From: Arthrobacter sp. AQ5-06
GTDB taxonomy: Bacteria; Actinomycetota; Actinomycetes; Actinomycetales; Micrococcaceae
Length of the DNA: 64,000 bases
Assembly (NCBI RefSeq): GCF_003287955.1
Contig: NZ_QMKP01000001.1
Coordinates: 62,001-126,000, forward strand
Direction of reading: 5' to 3'
Shown here piece after piece: positions 36,010 through 45,073 of the stretch. Position 1 is the first letter of the stretch; the number at the start of each line of letters is the position of its first letter. The position numbers were made by a program, and so were the translations under genes. The notes under the pieces were generated by a model. It ran no database searches, was not told where the DNA came from, and was given only the letters and a program-made list of their open reading frames with translations.

Positions 36010-36852
36010 CTAGGGGCCGAACGGCAGGCGGTCCAACCGCTCTGCCGTGGCCGAGTTCCGGCGCCGGGCCTGCTGCAGCCGCGCAAGTTCGCGGTGACGG
36101 CGTTCGGCGGTAACGGCCGCCAGGAACTGGTCCGGGCTGGTTCCCGGGGGCGGCAAAGGGGCCACATGCCCGGCCAGTTCCGTGGCGATCGACGCGGCCA
36201 TTCCAGCGGCGGACAGCGGTGACATGCGCCCGGCCTGCCGGATGAATTGGGCGGCCTGCCGTGCGGTCGCATCCGGAATCCGTCCGATGTCTGCGGCCGT
36301 GGCCCAGGCCTGAAGCTGTGGGGGAACAAAGACGCGGACCGGTGCCTCCACTGGCACGCGCCGGCGCAGGGCATAGGTGCCGGCGAGGATGTCACCCAGC
36401 CGCTTGGAGCGGCTGTTGAAAAGGGCGACTCCGATGGCGAGGCCGCCCAGGGTCAGGTAGATTTCCAGGAATCCGGTCAGCCCCCGGATCACTGCGTGGC
36501 GGAACCGGATGGCGCCTCCGTCGTCCCTGACCACCCGCAGTCCGGCCGCCATTTTTCCGAGGGAGAGCCCCCGGGTGAGGGTCTCCACCGCCACAGGGAC
36601 AATCACGAAGCAGAAGACCACACTCACCAGCGTCAGCGCCCGCATTGCCGCCTCGTCTAGGTCCTGGCCGGCGGCTGCGACGCCCAGCAGGATCAGGACC
36701 AGCAGGATGATGTTGAACAGGACATCCAGCAGCAGGCCAAGGGCACGGGCGGCGAAGGATGCGGGGCGCAGTTCCAGGACAACGGCCTCGCCGGTGATTA
36801 TCGAACTCAAGCGGATACCCAATCCCTCGTCAACCATCCTGCGGACGCTCAC
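36010..36852 (-). CDS. RDD family membrane protein
   Basis: 280 residues. RDD signature: LRPASFAARALGLLLDVLFN in the first helix with Arg and Asp, then LTRGLSLGKMAAGLRVVRDDGG, then two further helices. The C-terminal 130 residues are soluble and helical. The RDD/SpoIIM pair is found divergent from each other beside DUF58/MoxR genes in other actinobacteria (Rv3695 and Rv3694c); here the DUF58/MoxR cluster lies about 11 kb away. GTG start 25 nt from the SpoIIM start on the other strand, so both share one control region. Confidence 0.9.
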   Translation of the reverse strand: MSVRRMVDEGLGIRLSSIITGEAVVLELRPASFAARALGLLLDVLFNIILLVLILLGVAAAGQDLDEAAMRALTLVSVVFCFVIVPVAVETLTRGLSLGKMAAGLRVVRDDGGAIRFRHAVIRGLTGFLEIYLTLGGLAIGVALFNSRSKRLGDILAGTYALRRRVPVEAPVRVFVPPQLQAWATAADIGRIPDATARQAAQFIRQAGRMSPLSAAGMAASIATELAGHVAPLPPPGTSPDQFLAAVTAERRHRELARLQQARRRNSATAERLDRLPFGP

Positions 36853-36865
36853 AGTCTATGGCGGC

Positions 36866-36871
36866 TAGGCT
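36866..36871 (+). promoter_or_regulatory. -10 box, SpoIIM gene (leaderless)
   Basis: TAGGCT-GTTGCC-GTG. Lies in the 25-nt gap to the divergent RDD gene, so the -35 must be within the RDD coding start. Confidence 0.5.
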
Positions 36872-36877
36872 GTTGCC

Positions 36878-37870
36878 GTGGATATGGATGCCTTCTCCGC
36901 CGCGAACGGGGACAAGTGGTCAAGGCTGCACCAGCTCGCCCATAAGCGGCGCCTCAGTGGGGAAGAGGCCGATGAACTGCTGCGCCTTTACCAGTCGACT
37001 TCGGCCCACCTTTCCTTCATCCGGTCGATTGCCCCGGAAAGCGGCCTTTCCGCGTCCTTGTCCGCCACCCTGGCCCAGTCTCGGACGCGTTTCACGGGCG
37101 CACGGTCCAACGCGATGGCGGACCTTGCCCGTTTCTTCGTGGCTGCCCTGCCGGCAGCCCTGTACCGCCTGCGGTGGCTGACGGTGGCCTGCGGCGTTGC
37201 ATTTGTCCTGGTCGCCGGCGCCTACGCGCTCTGGATCGGGACCTCTCCGGAGGCCTTGCGGTCCGTTGCCTCGGAGGCTGCGGTGCGGCAGTACGTCGAG
37301 GAAGACTTCATGGATTATTATTCGGAAAATCCTGCGGCCTCGTTTGCGGGGGCCGTCTGGACCAACAATGCCTGGATCAGTGCGCAGGCGGTGGCCCTGG
37401 GCATCACCGGCATCTGGGTGCCCATGATCCTGTTCACGAACGCCCAGGGTGTCGGGATCGCCGCCGGAGTCTTCGCTGCCGTGGGCGAGCAGGATGTTTT
37501 TTACAGCTACATCCTGCCGCATGGACTGATGGAACTGACGGCTGTTTTTATTGCCTGCGCGGCGGGCCTGCGGATCTTCTGGGCCATGGTGTCCCCGGGA
37601 CCACGGACGCGGGGACGGGCCGTGGCGGACGAAGGCAGGTCGCTGATCACCGTGGCCCTGGGGCTGGTGCTGGTGCTGTTCGTTTCCGGATTGGTGGAGG
37701 GCTTTGTCACGCCCAGTCCGCTTCCGGTATGGACCAAGATCGGCATCGGCCTGGCAGTGCTGGCTGCCTACTGGGGCTACGTCCTGGTGTGGGGACGGCG
37801 GGCCTATGACGCCGGTGAACGCGGCGATTTGATGGCCGGCGACGCTGGATACAGCGAAATCGCCGCATGA
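36878..37870 (+). CDS. Stage II sporulation protein M family membrane protein
   Basis: 330 residues. A cytoplasmic helical N-terminus (about 1-85, with KWSRLHQLAHKRRLSGEEADEL) is followed by five or six transmembrane helices. SpoIIM-like features are WTNNAWISAQAVALGITGI, and the late SYILPHGLMELTAVFIACAAG with its His-Glu pair. In Bacillus SpoIIM acts in septal peptidoglycan hydrolysis; this organism does not make endospores, so the family role here is likely in envelope remodelling with RDD and MoxR partners. Confidence 0.9.
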   Translation: MDMDAFSAANGDKWSRLHQLAHKRRLSGEEADELLRLYQSTSAHLSFIRSIAPESGLSASLSATLAQSRTRFTGARSNAMADLARFFVAALPAALYRLRWLTVACGVAFVLVAGAYALWIGTSPEALRSVASEAAVRQYVEEDFMDYYSENPAASFAGAVWTNNAWISAQAVALGITGIWVPMILFTNAQGVGIAAGVFAAVGEQDVFYSYILPHGLMELTAVFIACAAGLRIFWAMVSPGPRTRGRAVADEGRSLITVALGLVLVLFVSGLVEGFVTPSPLPVWTKIGIGLAVLAAYWGYVLVWGRRAYDAGERGDLMAGDAGYSEIAA

Positions 37871-37993
37871 ATCCGGTGGCGCCGGGGTGGCTCCTCGCCC
37901 TCGTGGAGGAGCGGGCGGTAGGCTCGGTATCAGATACACGGCGCTGCCCGGATCAGAGCCGGCGGCGTGGACCCCAACGGAAGTGACGCTGCT

Positions 37994-39088
37994 GTGAACG
38001 ACAATTCGCCGACCCCTGCCAAACGCACGGAGCCGCAGCCGGATCCGGACCTGGATACTTCGTCGGACTCGGATGAGCCGGCCTTTGCTTGGCTTAAAGA
38101 CTCCGGCTCCAGCACTCCCGAGGTGTCCCCAGTAAGTAGCGCCGGGCAGGGCGGTGTCACCCAGCCCGAAAGCCGCGCCGGCCGCAAAGCCGCGGAAGCC
38201 GCCGTCGAACCACCCGCCGTACCTTCCGTAGAAGAGTCACTCCGAAAAGAACCGTCCGCCCAGGGCGCCACCCGAAACGGTGCCCACTTCAGCGAGCCGC
38301 TGCCCACCTCCGCGCTGCAGGTCCGTCCGCCGCAGGAGGAAGTGGAGCGCCGCAACGCGGAGCGCGAAAGTGCGGCCAACGCCAAGCCCGTTGCCCCGCG
38401 CATCTGGCAAGTCCTGCTGGCCCTTTTCTACCCCGTGGTCCTGCTGGTGCTCGCCGTCCGCGCGGTCACCAGCCCGCTGTTTCTGTGGGCCGAGTACAAC
38501 AGGCCCGGGTTTCCTGGCGACGGGTACGGGTTCAGCACCGACGACCGGATGACGTACGGCTCCTACGCGGTTGACTACCTCAGCAACTGGGCTGGGCCGC
38601 GGTACCTCGGCGACCTGGTCAACCGCAGCGGCGGGGACCTTTTCAAGGACGGCGAAGTCAGCCACATGGCCGACGTGAAAGTTGTCATCCTCTCGGCCTT
38701 TGGCGGGGGAGCGCTCCTGATCGTCCTCAGCCTCGTCGCCATCGCGTACCTGCGCCGCCGCAGCACTGGCGGAGTGCGCCGCGGACTGTTTGCGGGGTCC
38801 ATTGTTGCGCTGGCGATCATCCTGGGTATCGGCGCATTGGCCGTGCTCGGCTGGCAACAGTTCTTTACCGAATTCCACCGGATCTTCTTCGCCAGCGGTT
38901 CCTGGACGTTCGCCCTGGAAGACACGCTCATCAGGCTGTTCCCGGGCCAGTTCTGGATCGATGCCGGCATTGTCATTGCCGCGCTGGTCCTCCTGGCGGC
39001 TCTGGTGACGCTGATCCTCACCTGGCCCACCCGCCGCCGTCGCGGCCTGGCCAAGGATGAGCCGAGCGCCGCAGAGGTCCAGCCGTAA
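37994..39088 (+). CDS. TIGR01906 (DUF1461) family membrane protein
   Basis: 364 residues. About 145 residues of acidic, Pro/Ser-rich cytoplasmic tail precede four transmembrane helices. DUF1461 motifs are SHMADVKVVILSAFGGG after helix 1 and the conserved QQFFTEFHRIFFASGSWTF with the LIRLFPGQFWIDAG loop, likely extracytoplasmic. Function is unknown. GTG 37994 with GGAAG about 10 nt upstream is taken; GTG 37967 is in frame and possible. A TAGGCT at 37919-37924 may be its -10 with a longer leader. Confidence 0.8.
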   Translation: MNDNSPTPAKRTEPQPDPDLDTSSDSDEPAFAWLKDSGSSTPEVSPVSSAGQGGVTQPESRAGRKAAEAAVEPPAVPSVEESLRKEPSAQGATRNGAHFSEPLPTSALQVRPPQEEVERRNAERESAANAKPVAPRIWQVLLALFYPVVLLVLAVRAVTSPLFLWAEYNRPGFPGDGYGFSTDDRMTYGSYAVDYLSNWAGPRYLGDLVNRSGGDLFKDGEVSHMADVKVVILSAFGGGALLIVLSLVAIAYLRRRSTGGVRRGLFAGSIVALAIILGIGALAVLGWQQFFTEFHRIFFASGSWTFALEDTLIRLFPGQFWIDAGIVIAALVLLAALVTLILTWPTRRRRGLAKDEPSAAEVQP

Positions 39089-39102
39089 ACAGCTGCCCGT
39101 GT

Positions 39103-40548
39103 TCAGCCGTTTAGTTTGGCGGGCTGCTGCTTGCGTCCGGTGATGGTCAGGAAACCCTCCGGGTCCAGCTCGCCGAGGTCCCCGGTGCGGAAGAATCCGT
39201 CCATAAAGGCCTCGGCGTTGGCGGCTCCGTTGGCGTGGTAACCCTTGAACACGCCGATCCCCTTGACCAGCACTTCGCCGTCCTCGGCCACGCGGATGGT
39301 AGTGCCCGGCAGGGGGACGCCCACGCTGCCCACCTTGGTCCGGGCAGGCGTGTTGGACGTACAGGGCGCCGTTGTCTCGCTCAGCCCGTAGCCCTCAAGG
39401 ACCGGGATTCCGGCGCCTCTGAAGAAGTGCGCGTCCTCGAGGGCCAGGGGGCTGGCCGCCGATACGGCGTAGCGGACCCGGCCGCCCAGGAGCCGGCGGA
39501 GCTTCGGGTACACCAGCCGGTCAAAGACGGCATGCCGCACGCGCAACGCCAGCCCGGGTCCGCTGCTCCCGCCGCGGGCCACGTGGTCCTGTGCCGTCGA
39601 GAAGCGGATGGCGGCGGTTGACGCAGCCCCGAAGATCCTGGCTTTCCCGGACTCGGCAGCCTGGTGCGCGGCGTCCGCCCGGACCTTCTCGAGCGTCCGG
39701 GGCATCGCCAGGAGGAACGTGGGTTTGAACGTGCCCAGATCCGCCGGCAGATCAGAAGGACGGGTGACGTGGCCCAGGGTGGCACCGGCATGGAGGCACG
39801 CCACCTGGGCGGCGCGGGCGAGCACCTGGGCCAGCGGCAGGGACATCAGGGTGCGTGCATTCTGCGCCTTGAGGATCTCCGGGAGAAAAGCGACGACGTT
39901 GACGGCAACGAGCGCAAAGTTGCCGTGGGTGATCTCGCAGCCACTGGGACGTCCGGTGGTGCCGGAGGGGTAGACCAGGGATGCGACGTCGTCCAGGCTC
40001 GCGGCGGAGCGGTGGCGTTCCAGCTCGGCGTCCGTGACGCCCATTCCGGCAGCCGAGAGGCTGGCGAGGTTCGGGGCCTCGCCGTCGTCGTCCATCCTCA
40101 CTACCGTGACCAGCCGGTCCTTGAGCAGGGCGGAGGTCTCCAGGATGCCTGTCATGAGCGCCACTTTGCCGCGGTCCTCGGCGAACACCCGCCGCGCGCC
40201 GGCGTCGTGCAGGATCCACTCCACCTGGCCGGGGGTCGAGGTCTCGTCGATGGGAACACTGACACCGCCGGCGAACCAGATGGCGAAGTCAACCAGCGCC
40301 CACTCATAGCGGGTGGCGGACATAACGGCCACGGTGTCGCCCGGCTCCAGGCCGCCGGCGATCAGTCCTTTGGCGAGGGCGCAGACATCGTGCAGGAATT
40401 TTTGCGCCGGAACGTCGGTCCAGCCGTTGGTGCCTTTGCGGGCGTAGAGGGCGTGGGCCGGGTTGGCGGCCTCCTGCTGGCGCAGGAGATCGGTGACATT
40501 GCTGCCGGGCTCCAGCTCCACCAGGAGTTTTGTGCTTGCTTCTCGCAC
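39103..40548 (-). CDS. Truncated AMP-dependent acyl-CoA synthetase-like protein
   Basis: 481 residues related to long-chain fatty acyl-CoA synthetases of the ANL superfamily, normally about 600. The P-loop reads YPSGTTGRPSGCEITHGN where the consensus is [ST]SGTTGxPKG, so a Thr became Pro and the Lys became Ser. The later motif GYGLSETTAPCTSNTP and the hinge RTGDLGELDPEGFLTITGRK are intact, but the protein stops 7 residues after GRK. The approximately 110-residue C-terminal lid domain with the catalytic Lys is missing. It may be decaying or a non-catalytic relative. Only 14 nt separate its stop from the preceding convergent gene. Confidence 0.8.
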   Translation of the reverse strand: MREASTKLLVELEPGSNVTDLLRQQEAANPAHALYARKGTNGWTDVPAQKFLHDVCALAKGLIAGGLEPGDTVAVMSATRYEWALVDFAIWFAGGVSVPIDETSTPGQVEWILHDAGARRVFAEDRGKVALMTGILETSALLKDRLVTVVRMDDDGEAPNLASLSAAGMGVTDAELERHRSAASLDDVASLVYPSGTTGRPSGCEITHGNFALVAVNVVAFLPEILKAQNARTLMSLPLAQVLARAAQVACLHAGATLGHVTRPSDLPADLGTFKPTFLLAMPRTLEKVRADAAHQAAESGKARIFGAASTAAIRFSTAQDHVARGGSSGPGLALRVRHAVFDRLVYPKLRRLLGGRVRYAVSAASPLALEDAHFFRGAGIPVLEGYGLSETTAPCTSNTPARTKVGSVGVPLPGTTIRVAEDGEVLVKGIGVFKGYHANGAANAEAFMDGFFRTGDLGELDPEGFLTITGRKQQPAKLNG

Positions 40549-40616
40549 GGGGGGGCGTCTCCGTTCCGCTGCCTCAACGCAGTTCGCGGCTGGTCAGGGT
40601 CTGATGCAATCCTGCC

Positions 40617-42299
40617 TTAGATCCAGGACGGCATCCACATCCGGTAGCGCCATTCCTGGTAGGCGATGGTCTCCGCTGTCCACACCGGGTAGAAAAATGC
40701 GGACAACAGGACTGCCCCGGCGACGAAGAGTGCCACCAGGTAAACACCGGACCGCCGGCGCCAGAGCGGGTCGGTGTCCCGGCCCAGGACAAGGCCCAGG
40801 CAATACACCAGCGCGAGCACCAGGAAGGGCTCAAAGGAGACGGCGTAAAAGAAAAACATGGTCCGCTCGGGGTACAGGAACCACGGCAGATAGCCGGCGC
40901 CCACGCCGGCAAGGATCGCCCCTGCGCGCCAGTCCCGGCGCCCGGCCCACCAGAACAGCAGGACCACCAGCGAGATGGCCGCTCCCCACCAGATCATCGG
41001 GTTCCCCACCGAAAGAATGGCTGAGGCGCAGTTGGGCACGTCGCATCCAGGGACGCCCTGCTCCGGTTTCTGGTAGAAGAACGACGTCGGCCGGCCCATC
41101 ACCAGCCAGCTCCAGGCGCTTGCCTCGTAGGGGTGTTCCGAGCCCAGCCCCTGATGGAATTTGTAGGCCTCAAGATGGTAGTGCGCCAGCGAACGCAGGG
41201 AGTCCGGCAGCCAGCCCCACTCCGCTGATGGGTTACTCTGGGCCCACCGCCGGAAGTAGGCGCCCTCGGAACGGAACCAGCCCGTCCAGGTGGCGGTGTA
41301 GACCACCACTGAAACCGGAACCATGCCGGCAAAGGCCAGCAGTCCATCCTTGATGATTCCGCCGCTGACCCAACCGCGGATTCCCGCGACGCGCCGTGCA
41401 TTGAGGTCCCAGAGGACCGTCAGCACGCCGAAGCCGGCGAGGAAAAACAGGCCCGACCATTTGGTGCCCACGGCGAGGCCCATGCACACGCCCGCGGCGA
41501 GACGCCACCAGCGGATCCCCAGCCACGGTCCCGCCAGCAGCTGACTGGCTGAGGGCCGGCCCTTCCGGGACGCGGCCGCGAGCCGCCCGAGCCGTGCGGC
41601 CAGCCGTCGTCGTCCGTCATCGCGGTCCAGTAGCAATGCTCCGAATGCCGCCAGGATCCAGAACATCAGGAAGATGTCCAGGAGTGATGTACGCGACATC
41701 ACCAGGTGGTGGCCGTCGACGGCGAGCAGCAGGCCCGCGGCGGCAGCCAGCGGCAGTGAGCGGAACAGTTGCAGCGCAATCAGCGTGAGCAGCAGGATGG
41801 ACAGGGTTCCGGTCAGTGCGGCCGCGAACCGCCAGCCGAACGGATTATCGGCCCCGAACAGCCACATGCCGCCGGCGATCATCCACTTGCCCACGGGCGG
41901 ATGGACCACGTACTCGGGAGTGTCCAGGAGGATGGCCGGGTTGCCTGCGTTGAAGGAGTCGTTGGCCTTGTCCGGCCAGCCCCGTTCGTAGCCGCTGACC
42001 ACGTAGGAGTAGGCGTCCTTGACGTAATACGTTTCATCGAAGACCAGGCTGTGCGGCGTATCCAGCCGGACAAAGCGGAGGACGCCGCCGATCACGGAGG
42101 TCAGGGCAGGCACCAGCCAGAACCAGAGACGCAGCGACGGCGGGCAATCCCGCCAGCTGCGGGTGCTTCCGATCAGGCGCTCGCGGAGTGCTGCAGCAGA
42201 GAAGGCCTCCGCCGGACTGGCGATCCACGGGCCTCGTGCCGGCGGGATGGTCTGACCGGCCTCGGCAGGCCGCATGGAGGTCTGCGTCACGAGCCCCAT
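40617..42299 (-). CDS. Polyprenyl-phosphate-mannose-protein mannosyltransferase (PMT)
   Basis: 560 residues of the GT39 family with about eleven transmembrane helices. It transfers mannose from polyprenyl-phosphomannose to Ser/Thr of exported proteins. The catalytic acidic pair is in the first loop: HSLVFDETYYVKDAYSYV. Further PMT motifs are VVHPPVGKWMIAGGMW and the late YPERTMFFFYAVSFEPFLV. The ATG at 42299 has AAAGG upstream; the frame is open to 42365. It is divergent from rsmI, exactly as Rv1002c and Rv1003. Tied to manA and the mannose-donor route by chemistry. Confidence 0.93.
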   Translation of the reverse strand: MGLVTQTSMRPAEAGQTIPPARGPWIASPAEAFSAAALRERLIGSTRSWRDCPPSLRLWFWLVPALTSVIGGVLRFVRLDTPHSLVFDETYYVKDAYSYVVSGYERGWPDKANDSFNAGNPAILLDTPEYVVHPPVGKWMIAGGMWLFGADNPFGWRFAAALTGTLSILLLTLIALQLFRSLPLAAAAGLLLAVDGHHLVMSRTSLLDIFLMFWILAAFGALLLDRDDGRRRLAARLGRLAAASRKGRPSASQLLAGPWLGIRWWRLAAGVCMGLAVGTKWSGLFFLAGFGVLTVLWDLNARRVAGIRGWVSGGIIKDGLLAFAGMVPVSVVVYTATWTGWFRSEGAYFRRWAQSNPSAEWGWLPDSLRSLAHYHLEAYKFHQGLGSEHPYEASAWSWLVMGRPTSFFYQKPEQGVPGCDVPNCASAILSVGNPMIWWGAAISLVVLLFWWAGRRDWRAGAILAGVGAGYLPWFLYPERTMFFFYAVSFEPFLVLALVYCLGLVLGRDTDPLWRRRSGVYLVALFVAGAVLLSAFFYPVWTAETIAYQEWRYRMWMPSWI

Positions 42300-42333
42300 G
42301 CTACCTTTTGCAGCTTGGGCCGCCTGCCAGCAG

Positions 42334-42339
42334 TACGCT
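42334..42339 (+). promoter_or_regulatory. -10 box, rsmI (leaderless)
   Basis: TACGCT-GGGGGA-GTG at 42346. Favours the longer rsmI start over GTG 42433. Confidence 0.45.
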
Positions 42340-42345
42340 GGGGGA

Positions 42346-43305
42346 GTGGACCCTAACCCCAGCACCTTCGACGATTCCCGCCCTGCAGAACCTTCCGTTG
42401 CCGCCGGGGAGGAGCCAGAGACAGAGGTTCACGTGACAGCGCACCCAGTTGCAGCGGCACCGGACGCCACGGGGCCCGGCCGGATTGTGCTGGCGGCGAC
42501 GCCCATCGGCAATACCGGCGACGCGTCGGCGCGCCTGATCGAACTCCTGGGGACGGCGGACATCGTGGCCGCCGAAGACACCAGGCGCCTGCACCGCCTT
42601 GTCCTGAGCCTCGGAGTCACCGTCGCCGGGCGGGTCATCAGCTACCACGAGCACAACGAGGCCACCAAGACCGCGGAACTGCTGGAGCACGTCCGGTCCG
42701 GCAAAACCCTGGTCATGGTCACAGACGCCGGCATGCCTTCGGTCTCGGACCCGGGGTTCAGGCTGGTGGAAGGCGCTGTGGCAGCCGGACTCACCGTGAC
42801 CGCCGTCCCGGGCCCGTCCGCGGTACTGACCGCCTTGGCACTGTCCGGTCTGCCCACCGACCGCTTCTGTTTTGAGGGATTCCTGCCCCGGAAAGCCGGC
42901 GAACGGGCGTCGCGGTTGGCGGACCTTTCGGCCGAACGCCGGACCATGGTGTTTTTTGAGGCCCCGCACCGGCTGGAATCGATGCTGCGGGCCCTGCGCG
43001 AGCGTTTCGGTGCCGAGCGGCGGATCGCTGTCTGCCGGGAACTGACCAAGACCTACGAGGAAGTCATCCGCGGGACGGTCGGGGAACTGTTGCTGTGGGC
43101 CGAAGGCAACGAGGTCCGCGGCGAGATTGCCGTGGTGCTGGGCGGCGCCCCCGAGCAGGCGCCGGGCACCCCGGAGGACCACGTGGCGGCCGTCAACGAG
43201 CTGGTGGCCCAGGGAATCCGGCTCAAGGAAGCCGTGGCCGCCATAGCCGAGGACGTCCGCGTCAGCAAGCGGGAGCTGTACTCGGCGGTCCTCGCGGCAC
43301 GCTGA
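42346..43305 (+). CDS. rsmI: 16S rRNA (cytidine1402-2'-O)-methyltransferase
   Basis: 319 residues from GTG 42346, or 290 from GTG 42433. RsmI methylates the 2'-O of C1402 in 16S rRNA. The tetrapyrrole-methylase-like fold shows GRIVLAATPIGNTGDASARL at the N-terminal site, VTDAGMPSVSDPG, the SAM loop VPGPSAVLTALALSGLP and FFEAPHRLESML. The core aligns with the 286-residue E. coli protein, so the first 30 residues from 42346 would be an acidic, non-conserved extension. 42346 is chosen for its -10 spacing; 42433 has AGAGG 5 nt upstream. Confidence 0.93.
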   Translation: MDPNPSTFDDSRPAEPSVAAGEEPETEVHVTAHPVAAAPDATGPGRIVLAATPIGNTGDASARLIELLGTADIVAAEDTRRLHRLVLSLGVTVAGRVISYHEHNEATKTAELLEHVRSGKTLVMVTDAGMPSVSDPGFRLVEGAVAAGLTVTAVPGPSAVLTALALSGLPTDRFCFEGFLPRKAGERASRLADLSAERRTMVFFEAPHRLESMLRALRERFGAERRIAVCRELTKTYEEVIRGTVGELLLWAEGNEVRGEIAVVLGGAPEQAPGTPEDHVAAVNELVAQGIRLKEAVAAIAEDVRVSKRELYSAVLAAR

Positions 43306-43323
43306 GCGTACGAAAAGGCCGGC

Positions 43324-43337
43324 TGTGCAGCTGCACA
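43324..43337. repeat. 14-bp perfect palindrome after rsmI
   Basis: TGTGCAGCTGCACA, 19 bases past the rsmI stop and about 140 before gabD. Either a weak terminator or a binding site. Confidence 0.35.
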
Positions 43338-43479
43338 ACGAAATCTCGCTTCAGCAGTGCGTCCAGGAGTAGACCCTCTGGCGGCCGCGGCAGTAGTGTG
43401 ACAGTAAATCAGCCAATACGGCAGGCCGCCCAGGCCCTGCGTCAAGGCTGAACCAAACCTTATTGACGAGGGAGTCACC

Positions 43480-44979
43480 GTGACTGTCACCGCACAGCCA
43501 GCTGTTACCGCGGAGCGCGAAATCGCACTGCTGGCCTCTGTTCCCACCGGATTGCTGATCAACGGCGAATGGCGCCCGGCGGCGTCAGGCAAGACGTTCG
43601 ACGTCGAGGACCCCGCCACGGGCAAGGTCCTCCTTAGCATCGCTGACGCCGGCGCCGAAGACGGCAAGGCTGCTTTGGACGCGGCCGCCGCCGCGCAGGA
43701 GTCGTGGGCGAAGGTCCCGGCCCGTGAACGTGGCGAAATCCTCCGCCGTGCCTTTGAGATGGTTACGGCGCGTGCTGAGGACTTCGCGCTTCTGATGACC
43801 ATGGAAATGGGCAAGCCGCTGGCGGAGGCCCGGGGCGAGGTCACGTATGGCGCGGAGTTCCTGCGCTGGTTCTCCGAAGAAGCCGTCCGCGCGTTCGGCC
43901 GCTACTCGGTCTCACCGGACGGCAAGTCCCGCCTGCTGGTGACCAAGAAGCCGGTGGGCCCGTGCCTGCTGATCACGCCGTGGAACTTCCCGTTGGCCAT
44001 GGCCACCCGCAAGATCGCCCCTGCTGTCGCGGCCGGCTGCACCATGGTGCTGAAGTCCGCCAACCTCACTCCGCTGACCTCGCAGCTGTTCGCCGCAGTC
44101 ATGCAGGAGGCGGGTCTGCCGGCCGGAGTCCTGAACGTCATTCCCACGTCCACGGCAGGCGCCACCACCGGCCCGCTGATCAAGGACCAGCGCCTGCGCA
44201 AACTCTCGTTCACGGGCTCCACCGAGGTAGGTCGGCGCCTGCTTGCCGACGCGTCCGAGACCGTCCTGAGGACCTCCATGGAACTCGGCGGCAACGCCCC
44301 GTTCGTGGTCTTCGAAGACGCGGACCTGGACGCCGCCGTCGCCGGTGCCATGCTGGCGAAGCTGCGCAACATGGGCGAGGCCTGCACCGCGGCGAACCGG
44401 TTCATCGTCCACGAGTCCGTTGCCGACGAATTCGCCGAAAAGTTCGCTGCGAAAATGGGTGAGATGACCACCGCCCGGGGCACGGAGCCGGAGTCCAAGG
44501 TGGGTCCGCTGATCGATGCCAAGAGCCGGGACAAGGTCCATGAACTGGTGTCCGACGCCGTGGCCTCCGGCGCCAGGGCCGTCCTGGGCGGCGCCCCGGC
44601 CGAAGGCCCGGGCTACTTCTACCCGCCCACCATCCTCACCGGCGTCACCGAAGGCACCCGGATCCTGTCCGAAGAAATCTTCGGGCCCGTCGCACCGATC
44701 ATCACCTTCGGCACCGAGGACGAAGCGATCCGCCTCGCCAACAACACCGAGTACGGGCTCGTGGCGTACGTCTTCACCCGCGACCTGAACCGCGGTATCC
44801 GGATGGGCGAACGGCTTGAGACCGGCATGCTCGGCCTGAACGCCGGTGTCATCTCGAACGCCGCCGCACCGTTCGGCGGCGTAAAGCAGTCCGGGCTGGG
44901 ACGTGAAGGCGGCCTCGAAGGCATCGAGGAATACCTCTACACGCAGTACATCGGCATCGCGGACCCTTACGCCGGCTGA
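43480..44979 (+). CDS. gabD: Succinate-semialdehyde dehydrogenase (NAD(P)+)
   Basis: 499 residues of the ALDH superfamily. It oxidises succinate semialdehyde to succinate, the last step of GABA breakdown. Signatures are WNFPLAMATRKIAPA for NAD(P) binding, MELGGNAPFVVFEDADL near residue 270 with the general base Glu, and the nucleophile Cys302 in GEACTAANRF. GLGREGGLEGIEEYLYTQYI at the C-terminus is typical of SSADH. GTG start. No gabT or regulator adjoins it, so substrate assignment relies on similarity alone. Confidence 0.88.
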   Translation: MTVTAQPAVTAEREIALLASVPTGLLINGEWRPAASGKTFDVEDPATGKVLLSIADAGAEDGKAALDAAAAAQESWAKVPARERGEILRRAFEMVTARAEDFALLMTMEMGKPLAEARGEVTYGAEFLRWFSEEAVRAFGRYSVSPDGKSRLLVTKKPVGPCLLITPWNFPLAMATRKIAPAVAAGCTMVLKSANLTPLTSQLFAAVMQEAGLPAGVLNVIPTSTAGATTGPLIKDQRLRKLSFTGSTEVGRRLLADASETVLRTSMELGGNAPFVVFEDADLDAAVAGAMLAKLRNMGEACTAANRFIVHESVADEFAEKFAAKMGEMTTARGTEPESKVGPLIDAKSRDKVHELVSDAVASGARAVLGGAPAEGPGYFYPPTILTGVTEGTRILSEEIFGPVAPIITFGTEDEAIRLANNTEYGLVAYVFTRDLNRGIRMGERLETGMLGLNAGVISNAAAPFGGVKQSGLGREGGLEGIEEYLYTQYIGIADPYAG

Positions 44980-44991
44980 ACGCATCGTTCT

Positions 44992-45023
44992 CCGGCTGAC
45001 AGGATTATCCTCCGGTCAGCCGG
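44992..45023. terminator. Bidirectional hairpin between gabD and transglutaminase gene
   Basis: Outer arms CCGGCTGAC/GTCAGCCGG (44992-45000/45015-45023) and inner AGGAT/ATCCT around one base. It begins 13 nt past the gabD stop. Confidence 0.65.
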
Positions 45024-45038
45024 TTCCTCTACGCCTGT

Positions 45039-45073
45039 AGGTAGCCGCAGCGGCGAGCCGCTATTGGCTACCT
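45039..45073. terminator. Second hairpin, overlapping the transglutaminase stop
   Basis: AGGTAGCC/GGCTACCT (45039-45046/45066-45073) encloses AGCGGC/GCCGCT. The minus-strand stop at 45061-45063 lies within it. Confidence 0.55.
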
